A stretch of DNA of 64,000 nucleotides from contig NZ_AP018248.1 in the NCBI RefSeq assembly GCF_002368295.1, positions 2,663,977-2,727,976 on the forward strand. Reading direction: 5' to 3'. Each line of letters starts with the position of its first letter. Positions within the stretch are counted from its first letter, which is position 1. The position numbers were made by a program, and so were the translations under genes. Positions 1 to 8,300 of this stretch are shown here, one piece after another. Below the pieces are notes generated by a model. It saw only the letters and a list, made by a program, of their open reading frames with translations. It did no database searches and was not told where the DNA came from. This DNA is from Tolypothrix tenuis PCC 7101 (lineage in GTDB: Bacteria > Cyanobacteriota > Cyanobacteriia > Cyanobacteriales > Nostocaceae).

Positions 1-361
1 TGCGGGTAAATAATAGGGAATTACTGGTGCCATCAGGGCCATCATCATTTTCTGCTAGGGTAGTACCATTAGGTGAAAGCAGGGTAATAATGCTGTCAAA
101 GTTATCGGATGACAAATCAACTGCTAAATTATCACCTTTAGTTAACTTCACAGAGTAATCACGAGCGTATCCGCCCTGACCTGTGGGAATATCTTTATCT
201 GAAAGTGTATCGGAAAATTCAGAACTAGTTGTAGTTAAAGGAATTGGACTATATAACTTATTTTGAGCAAAAGCGGCAGTTGTACAGATGCTCATTGCCA
301 ATAAGGTGGCAGGAAAGATAATTAATCGTGGCAAACTCGCTGCAAAGCCTTGACTTTTCAT
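1..361 (-). CDS. Secreted protein with pre-peptidase (PPC)-like domain, C-terminus cut by window edge
   Basis: An ATG at 361 (minus strand) opens a frame that runs without a stop to the window edge, giving 120 residues. Residues 1 to about 35 form a signal peptide: basic start (MKSQ), a hydrophobic stretch, and a probable cleavage after AFA before QNK. The mature part contains the series GGYARDYSV, LTKGDNLAVDL, FDSIITLLSPNG and ENDDG. This is typical of the bacterial pre-peptidase C-terminal (PPC) beta-sandwich found in secreted cyanobacterial proteins. The catalytic or main domain, if there is one, lies outside the window. The protein is probably exported to the periplasm or outside the cell. 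Domain identity is inferred from motif resemblance. Reading frame and signal peptide are seen directly. Confidence 0.75.
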   Translation of the reverse strand, partial: MKSQGFAASLPRLIIFPATLLAMSICTTAAFAQNKLYSPIPLTTTSSEFSDTLSDKDIPTGQGGYARDYSVKLTKGDNLAVDLSSDNFDSIITLLSPNGTTLAENDDGPDGTSNSLLFTR

Positions 362-441
362 TTAAAGCAAAATTCCCAAACAACAGGGTGATTTGGTCAA
401 ATATAGAGTTTACTTGAATTACTTTTCCATGAGTTGTTAAG

Positions 442-1119
442 TTATGGATTTTTTATAGCAGTAGCAAGTGCTACTAACCCTGAAACCGTGATTCCACACT
501 GGCTAAGTGTTTGTACCGCAGCAGCGGCGGTAGCACCTGTAGTGTAGATATCGTCTACTAACAACACTGGGAAAGTTGGAGGACTGCGGCGAAATTCTTG
601 ACCAACAGCAAAAGCTGCTGCCAAGTTTTGTTCTCGCTCAGATACCGATAAACCAAATTGTGCTTTAGTTTCTCTAACTCTTTCTAGACCATTTAGTTTG
701 AATTTTAACCCAGTTGTTTGGCAAAAGCTTTGTGCTATGAGTGCTGCTTGGTTATAGCCTCGCTTTTTTTGCTTGCTGGCGTGGAGTGGGATGGGAACAA
801 CAGTCAGCTTTTGATGACGTATTGGTGAATTTAATAACCAAGTCTCACCTAACCATTGACCCAACGGCTGAGAAATTTGTGGTTGATTTTCATATTTCAT
901 CACTGCGATCACTCTTTTTAGCGAACCACCATAAATTCCCCAGCTAAATACGGGTATAGGTTGTTGCCAGAACTTATTAGGGTCTTCTAGGCGACATTGC
1001 TGCAACTGTCTTTCACAGTATTCACACACTTGACGAGATGTACTGCGCTGACACAAAGGGCAATGGGATTGGAGAAAAAGGTTAAGTAAGCCTTTCAATG
1101 CGCTTCTAGCATAAATCAC
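442..1119 (-). CDS. comF: ComF family phosphoribosyltransferase-like protein
   Basis: 225 residues, a normal length for ComF/GntX proteins. The N-terminus carries a zinc-ribbon-like cysteine pair set (C20, C23, C32, C35). The C-terminal half is a type I phosphoribosyltransferase fold with a PRPP-binding loop reading VLLVDDIYTTGAT near residues 187-199. In naturally competent bacteria ComF is needed for uptake or processing of transforming DNA. In cyanobacteria a role in competence is established for some species, but the biochemical substrate is unknown. The gene stands alone between the secreted protein at 361 and the Uma2 gene on the other strand. The start at 1119 places the zinc ribbon near the N-terminus, as in the family. 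Confidence 0.9.
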   Translation of the reverse strand: MIYARSALKGLLNLFLQSHCPLCQRSTSRQVCEYCERQLQQCRLEDPNKFWQQPIPVFSWGIYGGSLKRVIAVMKYENQPQISQPLGQWLGETWLLNSPIRHQKLTVVPIPLHASKQKKRGYNQAALIAQSFCQTTGLKFKLNGLERVRETKAQFGLSVSEREQNLAAAFAVGQEFRRSPPTFPVLLVDDIYTTGATAAAAVQTLSQCGITVSGLVALATAIKNP

Positions 1120-1289
1120 AGCTAGCTTGTCCTTTCAATATCAGAATTTAACTGACATTAATCTGGCACAAATTAACTTTGGTGTTGGGGGTTTGTCATT
1201 GGTCATTTGTCCCCAATTACCTATTACCCCTTTCCTTTTTCAAGTTACGATACTAAAATCTCCCAATTCTCAAATTTGCTCAACAAACC

Positions 1290-1871
1290 ATGCAAAACAC
1301 AGAAACGACGTTACCGCTTCGCCTGTGGACAGTTGAGGAATACCACCGGATGGCTGAGGCTGGGATTTTTGGTGCAGATGAACGAGTGGAACTCCTAGAA
1401 GGAAAGATTATCTGGATGAGTGCCAAAGGAACAGCCCATCGTTCGGCTGTGGGGAGAACAGATTATTTGCTAAAAAATCGGTTGGTAAATCGGGCTTGGG
1501 TAGCTATTCAAGACCCAGTAAAGTTAAATGAAAAGTCTGAGCCAGAACCAGATATTGCGGTCGTCAAAATAGATCCATTGGACTATGCGGATCATCATCC
1601 TACCCCATCTGAGATTTACTTAATTATTGAAGTGGCAGATAGCAGCCTGAAACTAGACTGTGAAATTAAAGGTAAATCCTATTCAAAAGCGAGAATTCGT
1701 GATTATTGGGTGTTAAATGTGCTTAAACGTCAATTAAACGTCTTTCGGGAACCAACAGATGATGGCTACCAAAGCGAACAGATTTTGTCAGAAGATGAAA
1801 CTATTTCACCCCTAGAGTTTACAGATTTAAGGATTACAGTTTTACAGATGTTACCGCTAGTAAATAAATAG
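1290..1871 (+). CDS. Uma2 family (DUF820) endonuclease-fold protein
   Basis: 193 residues of the Uma2 family, which is strongly expanded in cyanobacteria and adopts a PD-(D/E)XK restriction-endonuclease-like fold. Visible hallmarks are the N-terminal WTVEEYHRMAEAGIF segment, ERVELLEGKII, PEPDIAVV (the conserved Asp region) and LIIEVADSSL followed by DCEIKGKSYSKARIRDYWV, which supplies the E-x-K pair. No methylase or specificity partner is adjacent, so this is not a classical restriction system. The cellular role of Uma2 proteins is not established. Links to mobile DNA are often suggested but unproven. The gene begins about 170 bases after the divergent comF start. Confidence 0.88.
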   Translation: MQNTETTLPLRLWTVEEYHRMAEAGIFGADERVELLEGKIIWMSAKGTAHRSAVGRTDYLLKNRLVNRAWVAIQDPVKLNEKSEPEPDIAVVKIDPLDYADHHPTPSEIYLIIEVADSSLKLDCEIKGKSYSKARIRDYWVLNVLKRQLNVFREPTDDGYQSEQILSEDETISPLEFTDLRITVLQMLPLVNK

Positions 1872-1889
1872 CTAGCCTTCTTCATCCCG

Positions 1890-2408
1890 TCACTTAATCC
1901 CCAGTTCCCAGTCACCGAGTAATGGTTGATTGAGATATTTAACATAAACGCGATCGCACCTTGGGGTTTCTACTCCGGTTGCGGGTTGATAGCCGTTGCT
2001 TTCATAAAGTTTGACGGCTTCTACTAAAACGCTGGCGGTTTCAATCCAAATTTGCTGAAAACCACGGGCGGCGATCGCAGCTTCTAGTTGTTGTAATAAA
2101 TATTTCCCTAGCCCTATACCTCTGATACTGGGTAAAAGGTACATTTTCCTTATTTCTACGGCTTTTTCACCCCGATTTACGGGGTAATATGCCCCAGTTC
2201 CTACTAGGTGACCTTGGTGTTCAATTACCCAAAACTCACCGCCTGCGGCTAAGTAGCATTCTTCGACTTTGACCACATCTCGGTCAGCACCGTTTGGTTC
2301 CCAGCCCAAACCGTATTCTGATAATACATAACTGATGACTGCGGCAGTGCTTGTGCGATCGCTCTGCTCCCAGTTACGAATCAAAAAGTCTCGGTAATAA
2401 TCTCTCAT
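1890..2408 (-). CDS. GNAT family N-acetyltransferase
   Basis: 172 residues from the ATG at 2408 (MRDYYRDFLIRN). The frame is open further upstream to 2495, but that upstream segment overlaps the tail of a decayed gene (2456-2960) in another frame, so the internal ATG is the better start. The GNAT core shows a beta-strand GEFWVIEHQGHLVGTGAYYP, then KAVEIRKMYLLPSIRGIGLGKYLL, which holds the acetyl-CoA pyrophosphate loop (R-G-I-G-L-G). A C-terminal ETASVLVEAVKLYESNGY helix-strand follows. It should transfer acetyl from acetyl-CoA to an amine. The substrate cannot be told from sequence. The gene is convergent with the Uma2 gene, 18 bases apart. Confidence 0.85.
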   Translation of the reverse strand: MRDYYRDFLIRNWEQSDRTSTAAVISYVLSEYGLGWEPNGADRDVVKVEECYLAAGGEFWVIEHQGHLVGTGAYYPVNRGEKAVEIRKMYLLPSIRGIGLGKYLLQQLEAAIAARGFQQIWIETASVLVEAVKLYESNGYQPATGVETPRCDRVYVKYLNQPLLGDWELGIK

Positions 2409-2455
2409 CGTAAAATTTTCAATAATTATAATTTTGAACGGGAGCAAAAAGAGAG

Positions 2456-2960
2456 TCAAGTTTGCACAGAAAATTCTTCTGGATCTATATCCCAATTTAC
2501 CTAACCTATAGCTACTCTGGCAGAGTTGATCTCAGGCGGTACTATTAATGTATGAATTTTGCCAGTACTAGAGCTAGTCATTTTTATTAAATGCATCGGT
2601 TCGACATCGATAATCAGCATCAATGCGAAGTCAGGTGTATTCTTACCAAGAATCGAGTGCTTGCGCCTGTAATTGCTCACACATATGATCGTAGCCTATA
2701 GCTTGGATCAAAACGCGTCTAAGTTGGGCGTGCTGTTCTTCTAAAAGCCACTGTGCTTGCTATTCGTGAGGGTGTAGCTTGCCGTATTTATCCGGTAATT
2801 TGACTCCGTCAAACAATTTTGGATTATGGATTTTAGATTTTAGATTGACCCCATAGATAAATCTGGGGGCTTCTACCATCAAAGAAGTATCGATGATAGT
2901 AGTATCAAGTATGCCAGCCAATTGCACACTATACAAACTTTCGCATAGATAAATATTCAA
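2456..2960 (-). pseudogene. Decayed DUF6745-like gene (C-terminal remnant with stops and a frameshift)
   Basis: A broken reading frame on the minus strand. Reading from 2960, one frame gives VEAPRFIYGV and KYGKLHPHE, a TAG at 2760-2762, then QAQWLLEEQHAQLRRVLIQA, IGYDHMCEQLQAQALDSW, a TAA, EYT, a TGA and LRIDAD. After a frameshift it continues VEPMHLIKMTSSSTGKIHTL, IVPPEINSARVAIG, a TAG, then VNWDIDPEEFSVQT and a final TGA at 2456-2458. The order and spacing resemble the C-terminus of cyanobacterial DUF6745 proteins as I recall them, with at least three internal stops plus one shift. The frame pattern is read directly. The family name is from memory. The N-terminal half is missing. The remnant ends 47 bases before the GNAT start. 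Confidence 0.7.
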
Positions 2961-3162
2961 CTACCGTTTTCAAATAGTTGATATAGTCATTGCAATATCT
3001 GTATCAAAATCCTCACAGAATGATAAAGTATTTCAGATTCCAATGTATAAGCAATCTGAAAAACTCTTGCTCTATTTCTTAATTATAAATCGATAATATC
3101 CAGGTCATCAGACTTTGTTTTAGGTGTGGTTCAGACATTGGGTAATAGCTGGCGGGAAATTT

Positions 3163-3567
3163 TTAAATGACGATACCCATATTGGTGTAAATCTCAATTA
3201 AATTACCATCAGGATCGCGAAAATGAGCTGTGCGGATTCCCCATTCTGGACGGTCTGTAGGTGGAGCCATTAAGATGCCATTATGCTCTTTGAGCTTTTG
3301 ATAAACTTCATCGACGTTATCGACTGCAAAAATTAAGGATGTTTTATCCTGGCTGGCAAAGGATGAAGGCTGATCCATGCTAGGGATGACTTGAGCCATT
3401 AACTCTTTTTTGAATATAGCTATTTGAATAGATCCGGTACTAAACTCAGCGTATCCGCTTTCTTCATCACCCCAATCCAAATTCAAACCTAATAAATCTC
3501 GGTAGAACAAAAAAGTGTCTTTGTAATTGGAAACGAGCAGTCTGAGATGTGTTAACTGAAGTTTCAT
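3163..3567 (-). CDS. VOC superfamily (glyoxalase/bleomycin-resistance-like) protein
   Basis: 134 residues with the paired beta-alpha-beta-beta-beta modules of the vicinal oxygen chelate fold. The first module starts LQLTHLRLLVSNYKDTFLFY. The second contains SLIFAVDNVDEVYQKLKEHN, and the end is HFRDPDGNLIEIYTN, a standard VOC ending with the metal-ligand Glu. Members include glyoxalase I, dioxygenases and antibiotic-binding proteins. The substrate here is unknown. The ATG at 3567 begins MKLQLTHL directly at the first strand. The gene lies just downstream (20 bases) of the MiaE-like gene on the same strand, so the two may be co-transcribed. Confidence 0.85.
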   Translation of the reverse strand: MKLQLTHLRLLVSNYKDTFLFYRDLLGLNLDWGDEESGYAEFSTGSIQIAIFKKELMAQVIPSMDQPSSFASQDKTSLIFAVDNVDEVYQKLKEHNGILMAPPTDRPEWGIRTAHFRDPDGNLIEIYTNMGIVI

Positions 3568-3587
3568 AATTGATGCACGTCAATGGA

Positions 3588-4280
3588 TTAACTATGAATT
3601 CTAGGTTCTGGGTGTAAATTTGCTAGCAATTCACTTTCAACAAATGCTAGTTCATCGAGCCGTTGCCTGACAATTGCTCGGTCAAAATAAGTATCTGCTA
3701 AAACCCAGTACGTACCAAAGTGACGGGCTTCTGATGCCATCAAACCACGGTAAAATTTTGCTAACTCTGGCTCAGGACAGTGTGTAGCTAATAATCCTAA
3801 ACGTTCGTGACTGCGTGCTTCAATTAATCCAGTGACGAGTAATGAATCTAAAAATCTGTCGGGTTCTTGGGGACGAACTTGTGCTTTTAAACCTGCGCCG
3901 TAGGGAGGTGGGGGTAAGGGTGCAAGGGGAATATTGCGGCGTTCTAGCCACTGGTTGACAAGTTCAAAGTGTTCTAATTCTTCGCGAGCGATCGCAGTTA
4001 ATTCCCTGACCATTTTCGCATTAGAAGGGTAGCGAAACATAAAATTTAACGCCACTCCCGCAGCTTTGCGTTCGCAGTGGGAATGGTCGAGCAGGATAAT
4101 ATCTAAGTTAGCGATCGCTTGTTCTACCCAAGCTGAACTAGTAGGTTGTTTGAGAGCGTTGATAGTCGGTAATTCGGTAAGCACAGGATAAAAAAACTCC
4201 AGATATCTCAATGTAGCTGAGATAGCCCAGCACATTGATTTTAATCTTTTCACAGTGGACTGTTGACTGTTGACTGTCAA
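3588..4280 (-). CDS. miaE: MiaE-like tRNA-(ms2io6A)-hydroxylase (ferritin-like diiron protein)
   Basis: 230 residues at maximum. The ferritin-like diiron helical bundle is clear: ILLDHSHCERKAAGVALNFM, REELEHFELVNQWLERRNI (E-x2-H), then LIEARSHERLGLLA and GLMASEARHFGTYWVLAD (E-x2-H). This matches MiaE, which hydroxylates the isopentenyl group of ms2i6A37 in tRNA. The N-terminal stretch MTVNSQQSTVK is encoded by a TGACTGTTGACTGTCAACA-type intergenic repeat and is probably not native. A start further inside (ATG at MCWAIS, or a GTG before LTELPTINALKQP) is plausible, but no strong ribosome binding site settles it. A VOC gene follows 20 bases downstream. Confidence 0.85.
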   Translation of the reverse strand: MTVNSQQSTVKRLKSMCWAISATLRYLEFFYPVLTELPTINALKQPTSSAWVEQAIANLDIILLDHSHCERKAAGVALNFMFRYPSNAKMVRELTAIAREELEHFELVNQWLERRNIPLAPLPPPPYGAGLKAQVRPQEPDRFLDSLLVTGLIEARSHERLGLLATHCPEPELAKFYRGLMASEARHFGTYWVLADTYFDRAIVRQRLDELAFVESELLANLHPEPRIHS

Positions 4281-4311
4281 CAGCCCATGAAATGATTATG
4301 GCAATTGATAT

Positions 4312-4433
4312 GACTTACGCAAAAGTTACGTCATTACGAGCGTAGCGACGTAATGACGTAATCCCCTAAAATTATGGGATTGCTTCCCTACACTAAGTTC
4401 CGGTCGCAATGACAAATTTTGCTGGCGTAAGTC
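4312..4433. repeat. MITE-like repeat with GACTTACGC termini
   Basis: A 122 base segment bounded by GACTTACGC at 4312-4320 and its inverse GCGTAAGTC at 4425-4433. It also contains smaller palindromic pieces (TTACGTCATTACGAGCGTAG then CGACGTAATGACGTAAT). It has no coding capacity and lies in the gap between the MiaE-like gene and the SDR. Segments with such GCTTACGCA-type ends are dispersed in cyanobacterial genomes. A related one lies at 46537-46663 in this window. Confidence 0.55.
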
Positions 4434-4458
4434 CTGAACTGAGATAGTTTTTAGTTTA

Positions 4459-4594
4459 GGGACTTCCAGAAATTAAATTATTTAATCAGCAAAAGCGAAG
4501 ATATTTAGCAAATTCTTTCTCTCCCTCTGCGCCCCTGCTTCCTCTGCTTCCTCTGCTACCCTAGCGATAGGATATTTTTTTAGTTGGAAGTATC
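4459..4594. repeat. MITE candidate, copy A (136 bp, GGGACTTCC termini, TTA target duplication)
   Basis: Left end GGGACTTCC at 4459-4467 and right end GGAAGTATC at 4586-4594 (two mismatches from a perfect inverse). Both are flanked by TTA (4456-4458 and 4595-4597). The ends and subterminal sequences (AGAAATTAAATTATT on the left, TAGCGATAGGATATTTTTTT on the right) match copy B at 47923-48035. There is no open frame inside. The right-hand TTA is also the complement of the SDR stop codon, so the element sits directly against that gene's end. Confidence 0.7.
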
Positions 4595-5317
4595 TTACCA
4601 GTCTATTCGTTGGCGATCGCGGAAGAATCCACCAGTAGGGCTATGATCAGGAAGCGTGGCTAACCAGACAATTGTATCTGCGCCTTGTTCTAGGGTTCTG
4701 GGTGCGTTTACGCCACCCATATCGGTTTTCACCCAACCTGGACATACTGAATTAACTAAAATATTTGTTCCTTGTAATTCACTAGCAAAAATTCGGGTGA
4801 CAGCATTCAATGCGGTTTTGGAAATACGATATGCTGGAGAGCCTCCCCCCATGCTACTGAGTTGTCCCATTCCGGAAGAAACATTCACAATTCTGCCGTA
4901 ATTCTGGTTTTTCATTAAAGGAAGTAAAGCCTGGGTAACTCGTAAAGCACCGTAAACATTAGTTTCTATTGTTTGTTGTATTGTGTCAATTTTGGTATTA
5001 AAAATACTCAAATTATTACCACTTGCTTCTGAATCAATGTAGATGCCGGCATTATTTACCAAGGCATCAACTTTACCAAATTCTTTATTCAGAAATTCTG
5101 CTAATTTATGAGCGCTTTCATCACTAGTAATATCTAGTGGATGATAAATTACATCTAATTCCTCATCTGTTAATTTTGTAGCCGCAGCATTACCTTTTTC
5201 TTGGTTGCGGCTAGTGAGAATTACTTGATATCCTTGTTTAGCTAATTCGCGGGAAACTTCCAATCCTAAACCGCGATTTCCACCTGTGATAACGGCAATT
5301 TTTTTATTATTACTCAT
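4595..5317 (-). CDS. SDR family NAD(P)-dependent oxidoreductase (carbonyl-reductase-like)
   Basis: 240 residues, classical short-chain dehydrogenase length. The cofactor loop is TGGNRGLG (residues 11-18), followed by a basic RNQE pocket after the second strand that favours NADP(H). The structural NNAG motif and the YRISK active-site pair (Tyr-x3-Lys) with an upstream VNVSSGMGQ serine strand are intact. NSVCPGWVKTDMGG is the post-catalytic segment. The closest type is plant/animal carbonyl reductase-like SDRs. The actual substrate is unknown. It lies 18 bases downstream of the hybrid kinase gene on the same strand and may be its operon partner. A MITE-like element abuts its stop codon. Confidence 0.88.
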   Translation of the reverse strand: MSNNKKIAVITGGNRGLGLEVSRELAKQGYQVILTSRNQEKGNAAATKLTDEELDVIYHPLDITSDESAHKLAEFLNKEFGKVDALVNNAGIYIDSEASGNNLSIFNTKIDTIQQTIETNVYGALRVTQALLPLMKNQNYGRIVNVSSGMGQLSSMGGGSPAYRISKTALNAVTRIFASELQGTNILVNSVCPGWVKTDMGGVNAPRTLEQGADTIVWLATLPDHSPTGGFFRDRQRIDW

Positions 5318-5335
5318 GGTTTCCTCTCGATAATT

Positions 5336-8300
5336 TTAATCAATATTTATTATTAGCGAAGATAAAGTACTTAATAAATCTGCCGCAGTGTAGGGTTTAG
5401 CTAAAAACTCTTGAGCGCCGGCTGCTAAAGCTTCTCGACTTTGAGTAGGTAAACCACTAGTAGCGATGATTTTGAGTTGCGGATTTAATTTTTTGAGGGT
5501 ACGGATAGCAGTAAATCCATCTAAACTTGGCATCATGATATCGATTAACACTAAATTAATTTCCTGCTGATTCTGGACGTAAATTGCGATCGCCTCTAGA
5601 CCATCGCTAGCAACCAAAGTTCTATAATTAGCTTGTTCTAGTGTTGTTTTGGTGGCTAATTGCACCATAACCTCATCATCAACAATCATCACTAGCTCTT
5701 GGTTGCCTGTTGGTATTGTCACTGCTGATGCTTGCTCATTGATGGCTGCTTCTATGGCTGGTAAGTAAACCTTAAATTTTGTGCCTTTACCCTCTTGGCT
5801 CAATACTTGCACAAAGCCCCCACTATTTTTCACAATACTCATGACAGTGGAAAGCCCTAATCCTGTGCCTTTACCAGGTTCTTTGGTGGTAAAAAAAGGG
5901 TCAAAAATCCGATCCATCAATTCTGGGGGAATACCTGTACCTGTATCGGAAATGGTAATCACGACATAATTTCCCACCTGGGCATTAAGATCCATCCGGG
6001 CATAAATTTCATCAATAAACTGATTTTCAGCAGATATATCGAGAGTTCCACCATCAGGCATTGCATCACGTGCATTGACACAGAGATTCATCAAAATCTG
6101 ATGTATTTGGGTAGGATAGCCTTTCACCATCCACAGGGTTCTAATAGGAATGTTGGTGGTAATTTCAATAGATTTAGGAAATGTCTGTGTAATAACTTTT
6201 GCTACTTCTAAAAGCAAATGTCCAATTTGTAAACAGATGGGTTTGCCTTCTGTTCCTCTAGAAAACATGAGTATTTGTTTAACTAAGTCGCTGCCACGTT
6301 TAGCACTTTTAGTTAATACTTCTACCAGTTCTTGAGTTTTGCTATCAACTGCGGGGATTCTTAATGGTAAAAGTTGAGAAATTGACAAAATAGGTGTAAA
6401 TATATTGTTGAGGTCGTGGGCAATACCGCTAGCTAGAGTTCCCAAACTTTCCAAACGTTGGGCGCGCAGAAATTGCTTTTCTAGACTCTTCTTTTCTGTA
6501 ATATCAGTGTTGACAATCAGGATTGATTTTGGCTGTCCTGATTCTTCCTGCACCAAAGTCCAACGACTCTCAACGATAATTTTTGTACCTGCTTTGGTAA
6601 CTTGCTCCAATTCTCCCCGCCAGCAGCCTTTCTCTAATGTACTGTTCATTGCGGCTGCGAGTTGAGATGCATCATCGTTAAATAACTCTTGGGCTGTCTT
6701 CTCTATAGCTTCGGCGGCATCAAAGCCATATAATCGCTCAGATCCTAAGCTCCAAAATAAGATTTTATTGTGTAGATTGGTGACAAAAATCGCATCTGTG
6801 GCAATATCAATTAAGGCTGCTTGTTCGCGCATTTTCTGTTCTGCTTGTTTGCGCTCTGTAATATCGGTAATCATGCCTAAACCACCGATATATTCACCAT
6901 TTTCATCAAACATGGGGGTTCCAGAGACAATCGCCCAGACATCACGTCCATTGCGATCGCAAAATTTAAAGTCGTGCTGTTCTTTAATGCCTGGTTGCCG
7001 ACGTTGCCAATATTGTAAGGCGATCGCTTTTCCCTGGGCATCCATAAATTCAAACAGCGATTTTGCCTGCATTTCCTCGATGGTATAGCCCAACATCGAA
7101 GCCATTTGTTGATTAACTAAGGTTGTTTTCCCCTCAGCATCTACAGCCCATACCCCTTCTATGGCAGTTTCCACGATGCAGCGATATTTGGCTTCACTTT
7201 GGCGCACAGCCAGTTCTGCTTGCTTTTGCTTGGTAATATTGCGCGTGATGATGAGTACTGATGCAACGGTGCCATTTTGGTCAAATTCTGGGACACAGCG
7301 GCTTTGGTAATATTTCACACCCATAGGGCTGGGAAATTCAAATTCTATTTCTGCTGGCTGACTTGTGGTAAATACTTGTGTGAGAGTTTTGTTCCATATA
7401 GTTAATTGATCTGCTGGCATTCCTAACTCTTCGTTGGTTTTACCAATAAACTCATGAGCAGGTAAGCCTGTTTCAGCTTCAATGGCTCGATTGACGTAAA
7501 GATGGCGGAAATGAGAATCTAATCTGGCAATAATATCGGGTGCATTGTCTGCTAGCGCTCTAAATGCTTGTTTTTCTTGAGATAGTTCAGAAGTGCGCTG
7601 TGCTACGCGGATTTCTAATTCTTCACGGGCTTGACGGAGGACTGATTCTGCTAATTTACGCTCGGTGATATCATCTACTACCCCTACCAGGCGTATCGCT
7701 TGCCCATACTGATTGTAATAAAAACTACCACGAGCATTCACCCAGCGAATCTGATTATCCGGGAGAATTATCCGATATTCACATATATAGTTTTGTCGAT
7801 TGGCGATCGCTTTTTGCATACTTGCTTGAACTTCTGGCAAATCTTCCGGGTGAACTCGATTTGCCCAATCTTGGTAACTACGTTTTGGGGTTCCTGGTTG
7901 ATAGCCAAAAATAATCTCATGGTAAGGTGTCCAAATTGTCTCATTCTTGACCATATCCCAATCCCAAGAGCCAGCTTGAGCCGCCTCTAGCGCTAGTTTT
8001 AAACGCTCATTACTTTGTTGCAGTTCTACTTCCAACTGCTGACGTTCGAGTATTTGCTGGTGCAATTCATTTCTTTTTTCAGCAATCTGCTGTTGTAATG
8101 TGATAATCACACTCGACACTTCTAAGGGATCGACTGCATTGAGAAAACTGCTTTGAGTGACAATTCCCAACAGTTCGCTGCGATCGCCAGTTACCACTAA
8201 TCTACGGATATAGCGCTGCTGCATCTGTTGATAAGCAGCCCACATTGAATCCTCTGGCTTGACAGTAAATATAGGCGTACTCATCACTGTTACAGCTTGG

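Noticed and set aside
1290..1871. Uma2 protein as part of a restriction-modification or defence system
   Set aside because: No methyltransferase, specificity or other defence gene adjoins. Uma2 proteins are scattered singly in cyanobacteria.
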